From Actinomycetota bacterium (lineage in GTDB: Bacteria > Actinomycetota > Acidimicrobiia > IMCC26256 > PALSA-555): DNA of 64,000 nucleotides. The notes under the pieces were generated by a model. It ran no database searches. It saw only the letters and a list, made by a program, of their open reading frames with translations, and was not told where the DNA came from. Below, in pieces: positions 48,163-56,584 of this stretch. The position numbers and the translations under genes are program-made. Within the stretch, counting starts at the first letter, position 1. Every line of letters begins with the position of its first letter. The DNA lies in assembly GCA_016870355.1 (NCBI GenBank), contig VGBR01000009.1, positions 55,418 to 119,417 of the forward strand. Direction: 5' to 3'.

Positions 48163-49157
48163 TGAAGAACGGGTGCGGCCAGGTCCTTGAGCGACGTCTC
48201 CGGCCGCGGCCCAAGGTGTGCGATCACCTCACTCGCCGCGAGGCTGCCGAGCCGTCCGCAACGTCCCAGGTCGTGACCATGGGTGAACCCGAACAAGAAG
48301 CCCGCGGCGTACGCATCACCGGCTCCGGTGGTGTCGACGACCGAGCCGTCGACCGGGTGTGCGTCGGCCACGTGGACCTCATCGCCGCTGACGACGATCG
48401 AGCCTCTGGCGCTGCGAGTGAGCGCGGCAACTTCGCAGTGCTTGCTGACGCGCTGAAGCGCGGCATCGAAGTCGCTGACCTCGTAGAGCGCGCAGATCTC
48501 GGCTTCGTTCGCGAAGAGGATGTCGACCTCGCGGTCGACCAAGGTGAGGAAGTCGTCGCGGTGACGATCGACGCAACCGAAGTCGGAGAGCGTCAACGCG
48601 ACGCGCCGGCCACTCTCGTGTGCGGCGGTGGCTGCACAACGGAAGGCTTCTTTCGCCGAGGGCTGGTCGAACAGGTAGCCCTCGAGGTAGGTGACCTCGG
48701 CCGAAGCGATGAGCTCGGCATCGACGTCCTCTGGCCCGATCTCCGCCGCGGCTCCGAGGAACGTCGTGAGCGTGCGCTCGGCATCTGGGGTCACGACGAC
48801 GAGGCATCGACCCGTCGCGGGACCCTCGGTTGCCGGCGCGGTGCCGAACCGCACGCCCGAGGCGCGGATGTCATGGGTGAACACCTCACCGAGCTCGTCG
48901 TCGCGCACGCGGCCGATGAACGCAGCGGAGCCACCGAAGGATGCGATCCCGACCATCGTGTTCGCGGCGGAGCCGCCGGAGACGGAAGTGGTCGGTCCCA
49001 TGGCGTCGTACAGCGCGTGTGCGCGATCAGCGTCTGCGAGCGACATGCCCCCCTTCATGAGGCCGTGCTCGGTCAGGAACGAGTCGTTCTCATGGCTGAG
49101 CACGTCGACGAGCGCGTTGCCGATGCCGACGACATCGAGTGGTTTGGCGTCCGTCAT
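48159..49157 (-). CDS. PfkB-family sugar/adenosine kinase
   Basis: A 332-residue ribokinase-fold kinase. N-terminal motif DVVGIGNALVDVLSH, GGSAANTMVGIASFGGSAAFIGRVRDDELG, and the C-terminal PfkB signature DTTGAGDAYAAGFLFGF with the catalytic Asp. This N-terminus and GGSAANTM are those of the adenosine kinase branch. A nucleoside or sugar substrate is plausible next to the LOG-type phosphoribohydrolase. It overlaps fbiC at its start and LOG at its end, each by a few bases. Confidence 0.88.
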   Translation of the reverse strand: MTDAKPLDVVGIGNALVDVLSHENDSFLTEHGLMKGGMSLADADRAHALYDAMGPTTSVSGGSAANTMVGIASFGGSAAFIGRVRDDELGEVFTHDIRASGVRFGTAPATEGPATGRCLVVVTPDAERTLTTFLGAAAEIGPEDVDAELIASAEVTYLEGYLFDQPSAKEAFRCAATAAHESGRRVALTLSDFGCVDRHRDDFLTLVDREVDILFANEAEICALYEVSDFDAALQRVSKHCEVAALTRSARGSIVVSGDEVHVADAHPVDGSVVDTTGAGDAYAAGFLFGFTHGHDLGRCGRLGSLAASEVIAHLGPRPETSLKDLAAPVLQ

Positions 49158-51508
49158 CAGGCGGGAACGCTGGCGACGTCGGCGACTGCGATCGGGATGC
49201 TCGTTCGCTCTCGCAACCGGCGCCCGACCGTCTGCGCACGTCCGTAGAGCGTGGTGCGCTGCTCGAGCGGTCGGCCGAGCGGCGTGACGATCGCTTCGAG
49301 ATCGGAGTCATCGATCTCTTGCCCGTGGCTTGCACCAGCAGCTCGCGAGATGTTCTCGTCCATCAACGTTCCGCCAAGGTCGTTGCAGCCGGCGCGCAGT
49401 GCCTGGCGGGCGCCGCCCATGCCGACCTTCACCCACGACACCTGGATGTTGTCGATCCAGCGGTGATAGGCGATGCGACCCACCGAGTGCATGAGCAGCA
49501 CCTCTCTGAACGTCGGTCCCTGCCGCGCCTTCTTCTGGAGGTAGATCGGCGTGGCCATGTGCACGAACGGCAGCGGGACGAACTCGGTGAATCCGCCCGT
49601 CTCCTTCTGGAGGTCGCGGGTACGGAGCATGTGCCGCGCGACGTGGACAGGTCGTTCGACGGTCCCGAACATGATCGTCACGTTCGAGCGCAAGCCCACT
49701 GAGTGTGCGATGCGATGCGCCTCGAGCCATTCCTCGGTCGTCACCTTGTCGGGGCAGATCACCGCACGGACCTCGTCATCGAGGATCTCGGCCGCCGTCC
49801 CCGGAAGGCTGGCCAAGCCGGCGTCCTTGAGGTCTTGGAGGTAGTCGCTCAGTGGCACGCCGAGCCGGCGCGCTCCTTCGGTGACCTCCAAGGCGGTGAA
49901 CCCATGCATGTGGATGCTCGGCGCGGCTTGCTTCACCGCGCGCGCAACCTCGATGTAGTAGTCGCCGTCGAAGTCGGGATGGATGCCGCCTTGCAAGCAC
50001 ACCTCGGTGGCACCGTGATCGACCGCTTCCACGACGCGGCGCTGCATCTCCTCGAGGTCGAGGAGGTAAGGCGCACCGCGCAGGTTGAGCGAGAGCGGAC
50101 CCTTGGAGAACGCGCAGAACCGGCACTTGAAGGTGCACACGTTCGTGTAGTTGATGTTGCGGTTGCGCACGAACGTGACGACATCGCCTACTGCGTCGAT
50201 CCGGAGCTGGTCGGCGACCTCAGCAACTCGCGCGACCTCGCTGCCGTGCGCGCCGAGCAAGGTGACGATCTCGTCGACGCCGACCTCCTCGCCGGCAAGC
50301 ACGCCGTTGAGCACTTCGCCGACCGGTCCGCCGGCGCGCGCCGGCGTGGGCGGCGGGAGCAGCACCGGTGGCTCGCTGTCACTTCCGGCATGCCACACAT
50401 CTGCGCGGGCGAGGCCTTCGGAGTCGGACACGCGAATCACCGCGGTGGCGGTGTCGGCGTGGAGCCAACGCTCCGGTTGGGCAACGAACTCCGGATAGAT
50501 CGTGAGGCGGGGCGCGAGCACCTTGCCGCAAGCTTCGGTGGCATCACGGAGGAGCTCGAGCGCTGGCCACGGACGCTCGGGGTTCACGTGATCCGGGGTC
50601 ACCGGTGACACGCCGCCCCAGTCGTCGATACCCGCGGCAATCAGCGGCGCGAGGTCGTCGGCGAGGTTCGGTGGTGCCTGGATGTGCATCGCGGCACCGA
50701 GCACGAGTCGCGCGGCGACGACGGTCCAGAGCATCTCCTCGGGCTCGCAGGCCGGCGCGCGGTGCATCGCGGTGTCGGTCTTGGGCAGGAAGTTCTGGAT
50801 GATGACCTCTTGCACGTGACCGTGGCGTTCGTGCGCCTCGCGGATGGCGAGCAGCGCGTCGATGCGCTCGGCGCGCGTCTCGCCGATGCCGACGAGGAGC
50901 CCGGTCGTGAAGGGGACACGTGCTTCTCCGGCGGCTTCGAGGGTCGCGAGACGTCGTTCGGGGGTCTTGTCGGGGGCGCCGTGGTGCGGACCACCCGGTT
51001 CACCCAAGCGCGCGGCGAGCGTCTCGATCATCATCCCTTGGGACGGGCTGACGGCTCGCAGTCGCTCGAACTCGGCGCGCGACAGCGCACCGGCGTTCGC
51101 ATGGGGGAGGAGACCGGTCTCGTCGAGCACGGCGCGCGCGGCGGCCTCGAGGTAGGCGACCGTCGACTCGTAGCCGTGGGAATCGAGCCACTCACGGGCG
51201 ACGGGGTAGCGATCCTCCGGTGCTTCCCCGAGCGTGAACAGCGCTTCATGGCATCCGAGGGCTGCGCCATGTCGCGCGATCGCGAGCACCTCGTCGAGTG
51301 ACAGGTAGGGCGCCGCGAGGCGCGCGGGCGGCTTGGCGAACGTGCAGTAGCCGCAGCGATCGCGGCACATCATCGTGAGCGGGATGAACACCTTGGGCGA
51401 GAACGTGATGCGGTCGCCGTGTGCGTCGTCGCGCAACCGCGCTGCTTCAGGCGCGAGCGATGACGCCGACGCAGACACAAGCGCGAACGCGTCCTGACGG
51501 CTCAACAT
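49157..51508 (-). CDS. fbiC: Bifunctional FO synthase (CofG-CofH)
   Basis: A 783-residue enzyme with two radical-SAM domains in one chain, the actinobacterial FbiC arrangement. ATG 51508 is proposed. The first domain carries CRDRCGYC (residues 48-55); the second carries CTFKCRFC near 457-464, with VCLQGGIHPDFDGDYY and HGFTALEV characteristic of the CofH half. It makes FO, the deazaflavin core of cofactor F420, from a diaminouracil and tyrosine. The gene overlaps the PfkB gene by one codon and follows pgl closely. Confidence 0.94.
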   Translation of the reverse strand: MLSRQDAFALVSASASSLAPEAARLRDDAHGDRITFSPKVFIPLTMMCRDRCGYCTFAKPPARLAAPYLSLDEVLAIARHGAALGCHEALFTLGEAPEDRYPVAREWLDSHGYESTVAYLEAAARAVLDETGLLPHANAGALSRAEFERLRAVSPSQGMMIETLAARLGEPGGPHHGAPDKTPERRLATLEAAGEARVPFTTGLLVGIGETRAERIDALLAIREAHERHGHVQEVIIQNFLPKTDTAMHRAPACEPEEMLWTVVAARLVLGAAMHIQAPPNLADDLAPLIAAGIDDWGGVSPVTPDHVNPERPWPALELLRDATEACGKVLAPRLTIYPEFVAQPERWLHADTATAVIRVSDSEGLARADVWHAGSDSEPPVLLPPPTPARAGGPVGEVLNGVLAGEEVGVDEIVTLLGAHGSEVARVAEVADQLRIDAVGDVVTFVRNRNINYTNVCTFKCRFCAFSKGPLSLNLRGAPYLLDLEEMQRRVVEAVDHGATEVCLQGGIHPDFDGDYYIEVARAVKQAAPSIHMHGFTALEVTEGARRLGVPLSDYLQDLKDAGLASLPGTAAEILDDEVRAVICPDKVTTEEWLEAHRIAHSVGLRSNVTIMFGTVERPVHVARHMLRTRDLQKETGGFTEFVPLPFVHMATPIYLQKKARQGPTFREVLLMHSVGRIAYHRWIDNIQVSWVKVGMGGARQALRAGCNDLGGTLMDENISRAAGASHGQEIDDSDLEAIVTPLGRPLEQRTTLYGRAQTVGRRLRERTSIPIAVADVASVPA

Positions 51509-51530
51509 GATGGGTCCGAGATTAGAGCCC

Positions 51531-52175
51531 TCACGCGGTTGCGGCGGCCGAATCGTCGACAAGCCACACGATTCGTTCCGCTCGCACCCGCGCCGCGGGC
51601 ACGGGGTCGCCGCGCTTCACCCGGGCGAAGGCCTCCGACTTCTCTGCGCCTGCGACCGTGAAGACCACCAGGCGCGCGCGGGCGATCGCTGGGAACGTGA
51701 ACGTGACTCGAGGATGCGGATGCATCGTGTCGCCCGCGGCCACAACGAACCAGTCGGCTTCTTCGAGCGATGGAGCGCGAGGGAAGAGAGACGCTGTGTG
51801 TCCATCTGATCCGAGACCGAGGTGGATGAGGTCGATGGGACGGGAGTCGCGCACGAGCGTGTCGTAAGCGTCGGCCGCGGCGGTCGGGCCGTCGCCCGCA
51901 TGGCGCATCGAGTGCACTGCCCTCGGCGCTACCTGATCGACGAACGCGATTCGAGCCATCCCTTCGTTCGAGCCCGGACCGTCAACCGGAACCCACCGCT
52001 CGTCTCCGAAGAACACGTCGACGCTCGACCAATCGACGTTCGTCGTCGCGAGCAGCTCGTAGCAGCGGCGTGCCGTGTCACCACCCGACAACGCGACGGA
52101 CTGGGGTGCTTCCCGGGCGAGGAGCTCGGCGAAGGCCTGTGGCACGTCGGGCACCACCTCGATCGTCCCTTCCAC
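51531..52175 (-). CDS. pgl: 6-phosphogluconolactonase
   Basis: A protein of about 214 residues (GTG 52175; ATG 52211 would overlap the divergent gene). The DevB/Pgl family pattern is visible: SVALSGGDTARRCYELLA, VDVFFGDERWVPVDGPGSNEGMARIAFV and LIHLGLGSDGHTASLFPRAPSLEE. It opens the lactone of 6-phosphogluconolactone in the oxidative pentose phosphate pathway. It precedes fbiC with a 22-bp gap; F420-dependent glucose-6-phosphate dehydrogenase would produce the same lactone, so pairing with F420 genes makes metabolic sense, although no such dehydrogenase is in the window. Confidence 0.87.
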   Translation of the reverse strand: MEGTIEVVPDVPQAFAELLAREAPQSVALSGGDTARRCYELLATTNVDWSSVDVFFGDERWVPVDGPGSNEGMARIAFVDQVAPRAVHSMRHAGDGPTAAADAYDTLVRDSRPIDLIHLGLGSDGHTASLFPRAPSLEEADWFVVAAGDTMHPHPRVTFTFPAIARARLVVFTVAGAEKSEAFARVKRGDPVPAARVRAERIVWLVDDSAAATA

Positions 52176-52194
52176 CTCGGCGATGATACGACCG

Positions 52195-53265
52195 ATGGAT
52201 CGCGGCACCATCGCTGTGTACGAGCAGCGAGCCAAAGAGTGGCGTGACCGTCGCCCCGCTCGATTCGCCGAGCGCGCCCGCGCGCTCGGTCGCGCGGTCG
52301 GACGCGGTCGGGTGCGCATCGACGCGGGATGCGGTGCCGGTCTTCACCTCCGTGATCTGGGAAGGCCCGTGGTCGCGCTCGACGCGGCGCACGCGATGCT
52401 GCAGCTCGCTCGCGAAGCCGCACCGCACGCGTGGTGTGTGCAAGCCGATCTCGAGAGGTTGCCGTTCCGGCGGGGCAGCATCGACGGGTCGTGGGCTCTG
52501 GCCAGCTACTTGCACATTCGGCGCGATCACCTTCCGTGGGCGCTGCGGGAGCTCCAGCAGGTGGTCTCGGTGGGGGCGTCGGCGAGCTTCACGATGCGGC
52601 GCGGCGCAGCCGCGGAAGGCGAGCTGCCGGGCGACGACTTCCCGGGTCGCTTCTTCGCAGAGTGGGAACCCGAGCCGCTGCGTGACGTGCTCACGGGTGC
52701 GGGCTTCGAGGTCGGGGCCATGGAGTCGACACAAGAGTGGATCAACGTCCAGGTGACACGGAGCCGCACGTTGCCCGATGTCGTCGGGCCAGAGATGCGC
52801 GTGCTCGTGTGCGGGTTGAACCCCAGCCTCTACGCCGCCGACGTTGGAGTGGGCTTCGCGCGCCCGGGCAACCGGTTCTGGCCGGCCGCGCTCGCCGCGG
52901 GATTGGTGAGCGCTGATCGGGACCCGGGTCATGCGTTGCAGCACCACGCCGTCGGGATGACCGACCTGGTGAAGCGAGCGACCGTTGGTGCCGACGAGCT
53001 GAAGAAGGCGGAATACGTGGAAGGGATGGCGCGTGTCGAACGTCTCGTGGAGTGGCTCCAACCGCGCGTGGTCTGCTTCGTCGGGTTGGCCGGCTGGCGC
53101 GCCGCGAAGGACAAGAAGGCCACCGCTGGCGAGCAACCCGAGGCCCTCGGTGGCCGACCGGTCTACGTCATGCCCAACCCGTCAGGCCTCAACGCGCACA
53201 GCAAGCTCGACGACTTCACCGAGCACCTGCGAGGGGTCATCGCGCTCGCTGACGTGAGCGTGTAG
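52195..53265 (+). CDS. SAM-dependent methyltransferase fused to a MUG/TDG-type DNA glycosylase
   Basis: A 356-residue two-domain protein from ATG 52195 (ATG 52183 also possible). Residues 1-190 are a class I methyltransferase: YEQRAKEWRDRRPARFAERA, the SAM loop IDAGCGAGLHLRDLG, LDAAHAML and QADLERLPFRRGSIDG. Residues 200-356 match the mismatch uracil/thymine DNA glycosylase family: MRVLVCGLNPS, FARPGNRFWPAAL, GMTDLVKRAT and VMPNPSGLNAHSKLDD. The glycosylase motifs GLNPS and NPSGLNA align with the active-site and minor-groove motifs of MUG/TDG. The methylated substrate is unknown. Confidence 0.85.
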   Translation: MDRGTIAVYEQRAKEWRDRRPARFAERARALGRAVGRGRVRIDAGCGAGLHLRDLGRPVVALDAAHAMLQLAREAAPHAWCVQADLERLPFRRGSIDGSWALASYLHIRRDHLPWALRELQQVVSVGASASFTMRRGAAAEGELPGDDFPGRFFAEWEPEPLRDVLTGAGFEVGAMESTQEWINVQVTRSRTLPDVVGPEMRVLVCGLNPSLYAADVGVGFARPGNRFWPAALAAGLVSADRDPGHALQHHAVGMTDLVKRATVGADELKKAEYVEGMARVERLVEWLQPRVVCFVGLAGWRAAKDKKATAGEQPEALGGRPVYVMPNPSGLNAHSKLDDFTEHLRGVIALADVSV

Positions 53266-53275
53266 CCAGGAGTTC

Positions 53276-53366
53276 GCTGCGAGGTGGCTTCGCCGCCTCG
53301 CAGCAGCCTTGCTGTGAAGCGAGTTGCGTTGGAGGGGGCCGGCGGGGGAGGCCTGCCTCCCCCGCC
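53276..53366 (-). repeat. Dispersed two-hairpin element, copy 3
   Basis: On the minus strand: hairpin one with perfect 12-bp arms GGCGGGGGAGGC/GCCTCCCCCGCC around AG (53341-53366), a CCCCCTCC segment, a GCAAGGCTGCTG link shared with copy 2b, and hairpin two with 13-bp arms, one G-T pair, around GAA (53276-53304). It lies between convergent genes, where it could terminate both. Confidence 0.8.
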
Positions 53367-53381
53367 CAACTGCCCTCTCCG

Positions 53382-54476
53382 TCATGAGACTTCGGCGCGC
53401 TTCTTCTCGAGCGTGTTGAACGCGTCGTGGAAGCTGGCGGAGAAGGAGGCGACGCCTTCACGCTCGAGTGTCGCCGTCACATCGTCGAAGTCGACACCGG
53501 CGTCCGCGAGCGCGTCGAGCGTCGCCTTCGCTCCGTCGACGTCTTCTTCGACCGAGTCGACCCGCAACGTGGCCTGACCTTCGTGCAGCGCGTCGATCGA
53601 CGCCTGCGCCAAGGTGTTCACGGTGTCCTTGCCGATGAGCTCGTCGACGTAGAGGGTCGGGGGGTAGTTGGGGTTCTTCGTGGAGGTCGACGCCCACAGC
53701 GGACGCTGGAGGCGCGCACCCTTCGCCGCGAGTGCATCCCAACGCGAACCCGAGAACTGCTCTGTGAAGAGCTGGTACGCGAGCTTGGCGTTGGCGACGG
53801 CAGCCTTGCCACGCAACGCGTGACCTTCAGGAAGTCGACGGTCGGTCTCGGTGTCGACGCGGCTCACGAAGAACGACGCGACCGACGACACCTTCGCGAG
53901 GTCGCCACCCTTCTCGGCGAGCTGTTCCAAGCCGGTGAGATATGCATCGATGACCTGCGCGTGTCGTTCCAACGCGAAGATCAGCGTGACGTTCACGTTG
54001 ATCCCTTCCGCGATCATGGCGGTGATCGCGGGAAGCCCATCCTCGGTCGCGGGGATCTTGATCATCACGTTGGGACGACCGAGATCCTCGAAGAGCTCCT
54101 TGGCCTGGCTGCACGTGCCACCGGTGTCGTGCGCGAGATCGGGGGACACCTCGAGCGACACGAAGCCGTCGGCGCCGCCGGTCTCGTCGTAGACGCCGCG
54201 CAAGAGGTCGGCTGCGCTCGCGACGTCTTCGGTCACCAGGCGCCAGTACGAGTCCTCGATCCCGAGCCCATCCTCGGCGCAGGCCGCGAGCCCCTCGTCG
54301 TACACGTCGCCCGTCCCCATCGCCTTCTCGAAGATGGTCGGGTTCGAGGTGACGCCACGGATGTCGTCTTCGGAGAAGAACTTGGCAAGACCGCCGTCGA
54401 GCAGCAGCGACCTGGTGAGGTTGTCGTACCACGGGCTCTGTCCGAACTGGTTGAGCGCCGCGATCTGGGATGCCAT
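53382..54476 (-). CDS. tal: Transaldolase
   Basis: A 364-residue enzyme of the non-oxidative pentose phosphate pathway. ATG 54476 follows AAAGAGGACATCCC, a reasonable ribosome binding site. Seen: GVTSNPTIFEKAM, FVSLEVSPDLAHDTGGT, NVMIKIPATEDGLPAI with the Schiff-base Lys, INVNVTLIFALERHAQVIDAY and VDTETDRRL. The actinobacterial long form is matched. It is the second gene after transketolase, with a 16-bp gap. Confidence 0.93.
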   Translation of the reverse strand: MASQIAALNQFGQSPWYDNLTRSLLLDGGLAKFFSEDDIRGVTSNPTIFEKAMGTGDVYDEGLAACAEDGLGIEDSYWRLVTEDVASAADLLRGVYDETGGADGFVSLEVSPDLAHDTGGTCSQAKELFEDLGRPNVMIKIPATEDGLPAITAMIAEGINVNVTLIFALERHAQVIDAYLTGLEQLAEKGGDLAKVSSVASFFVSRVDTETDRRLPEGHALRGKAAVANAKLAYQLFTEQFSGSRWDALAAKGARLQRPLWASTSTKNPNYPPTLYVDELIGKDTVNTLAQASIDALHEGQATLRVDSVEEDVDGAKATLDALADAGVDFDDVTATLEREGVASFSASFHDAFNTLEKKRAEVS

Positions 54477-54492
54477 GGGATGTCCTCTTTCT

Positions 54493-56472
54493 TCAGTGCC
54501 CCAGCAGCGCGCGAGCGCGCTCGACGACGTTGTCCACAGTGAAGCCAAAGTGCTCCAGCGCGACCGCACCGGGCGCCGAGGTCCCGAAGGTGTCGATGCC
54601 GATCACATCATCGGCGTAGCGCTCCCAGCCGAACGGCGAAGCCGCCTCGACGGCCAAGGTCGGGAGCCCTGGCGGTAGGACGCTTGCGCGGGCGTCCTCA
54701 GGCTGCTGCTCGAAGAGGTCCCAGGACGGCATGGAGACGACACGCGTCGCGATGCCCTCCTTCGCCAGCACTTCCTGCGCGTCGACGCAGAGCGAGACCT
54801 CAGAGCCACACGCGACGAGGACGAGGCCGAGATCGCCCTGCTCGTCGACGAGTGTGTACGCACCCGCGGCCACTCCCGCGGCGCCGCGTTCGGCGGTGCC
54901 CTCGAGCACCGGGATCTTCTGGCGGGTGAGGATGATCGCGGTCGGTCCTTCGCCATCGAAGTGGATGCGCCACGCCTGGGCCACTTCGTTCGCGTCGGCA
55001 GGGCGGATGACGCGCAATCCGGGCATCGCGCGCAGCGACGCAAGGTGCTCGATCGGCTGGTGCGTCGGGCCGTCCTCGCCGACGCCGACGGAGTCGTGGG
55101 ACCACACGAACGCGGTCTTGTACCGCGACAACGCCGCGAGGCGCGCGGTTGGTCGCATGTAGTCGGAGAACACGAAGAACGTGCCGCCGACGGGGAGCGT
55201 GTGGCTCACCGCCATGCCGTTCATCACGCTGCCCATGGCGTGCTCGCGTACGCCCCAGTGGAGCTGTCGTCCGCCGAGCTCCTTCGCTGCGATCACGGGC
55301 GCGCCCTTGAGCTCGGTGCCGGTGTTGCCGGTGAGGTCAGCGCCGCCCGAGACGATGCCGGGCACCACGTCGAGGACGGCGCAGAGCACTTCGGAGCACG
55401 CGCTGCGCGTCGCGACCTCTTCGCCCGCTGGCCAGCTCGGAAGCTTCGCTTCCCAACCACGCAGCCCGCGTGACTCGAGGCAGGCGTCGAAGTCGTCAGC
55501 AGCGCCGGCGTCGCGGGTGCGCAGCTGGCCGCGCCGTTGCTCCCATTCGGCGCGCGCGCCACCGCCGCGCAGGCCGGCCTCGCGGTAGAAGGCGAGGACG
55601 TCGTCGGGAGCGTAGAAGGTCTGGTCGGTCGGCAGCCCGAGGATCTCCTTGATGGCGACGTTCTCGTCCTCACCCAATGGGTTCCCATGTGCGAACTCTG
55701 AGTCGGTGTACTTCGGCGACGGCCACCCGATGTGGCTACGCAGCACGACCAGGCTCGGTCGCGACTCCTCAGCCATCGCGTCGCGCAGCCCAGCTTCGAG
55801 CGCATCGACGTCGTTTGCTACCTCGCCGAGCTGGACGACGTGCCATCCGTACGACTCGAAGCGCTTCGGGACGTCGTCGGAGTACGAAAGCTCGGTTGGT
55901 CCGTCGATCGAGATGTGGTTGTCGTCGTAGACGTAGATGACGCGTCCGAGTCCGAGGTGGCCGGCGAGCGACGCGGCCTCGTGACTGATTCCCTCTTGAA
56001 GGTCACCGTCGGAGCAGATCGCGAAGACGCGGTGATCGCACACCTCGGTACCGAATCGCGCGCGGAGGTTCGCTTCGGCGATCGCGATGCCGATCCCGTT
56101 GCCGAAACCCTGGCCGAGCGGCCCGGTCGTCACCTCGACGCCGGCGGTGTGGCGGTACTCGGGGTGTCCCGGTGTGCGCGAGCCGAGCTGGCGGAACGCG
56201 CGCAGGTCGTCGAGCTCGAGACCGAAGCCAGTGAGGTAGAGGCTCGCGTAGAGCAACATCGACGCGTGGCCCGCTGACAGCACGAAGCGATCGCGGTCGG
56301 GCCATTCCGGTGCCGAAGCGTCGTACGTCATGACACGCGTGAACAGCGCGTGCGCGAGCGGCGCGAGCGCAAGTGGTGTACCAGGGTGTCCCGAGTTCGC
56401 TGCTTGTACCGCGTCGATCGCGAGACCGCGCATCACGTCGATCCCGCGCTGCTCGAGGTCGGTGGTCGCCAC
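54493..56472 (-). CDS. tkt: Transketolase
   Basis: A 659-residue TPP enzyme: RGLAIDAVQAANSGHPGTPLALA, the ThDP motif AICSDGDLQEGISHEAASLAGHL with the following YDDNHISIDGPTEL, EHAMGSVMNGMAVSHTLPVGGTFFVFSDYMRPTARLAALSRYKTAFVWSHDSVGVGEDGPTHQPIEH in the pyrimidine domain, and the C-terminal domain. It exchanges two-carbon units between sugar phosphates. The next gene, tal, is its usual partner, and pgl at 51.5 kb belongs to the same pathway. Confidence 0.95.
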   Translation of the reverse strand: MATTDLEQRGIDVMRGLAIDAVQAANSGHPGTPLALAPLAHALFTRVMTYDASAPEWPDRDRFVLSAGHASMLLYASLYLTGFGLELDDLRAFRQLGSRTPGHPEYRHTAGVEVTTGPLGQGFGNGIGIAIAEANLRARFGTEVCDHRVFAICSDGDLQEGISHEAASLAGHLGLGRVIYVYDDNHISIDGPTELSYSDDVPKRFESYGWHVVQLGEVANDVDALEAGLRDAMAEESRPSLVVLRSHIGWPSPKYTDSEFAHGNPLGEDENVAIKEILGLPTDQTFYAPDDVLAFYREAGLRGGGARAEWEQRRGQLRTRDAGAADDFDACLESRGLRGWEAKLPSWPAGEEVATRSACSEVLCAVLDVVPGIVSGGADLTGNTGTELKGAPVIAAKELGGRQLHWGVREHAMGSVMNGMAVSHTLPVGGTFFVFSDYMRPTARLAALSRYKTAFVWSHDSVGVGEDGPTHQPIEHLASLRAMPGLRVIRPADANEVAQAWRIHFDGEGPTAIILTRQKIPVLEGTAERGAAGVAAGAYTLVDEQGDLGLVLVACGSEVSLCVDAQEVLAKEGIATRVVSMPSWDLFEQQPEDARASVLPPGLPTLAVEAASPFGWERYADDVIGIDTFGTSAPGAVALEHFGFTVDNVVERARALLGH

Positions 56473-56584
56473 TCTCCGCCTCCTCCTTCATGATCGCGCT
56501 CGCTCGGGCTTGGGAACCACATGATTGTCGCGTTGCGCCAGCGAGAACCTGCGGCACGTGTTGGAGGTGTTCCCCGGGAGGGGA

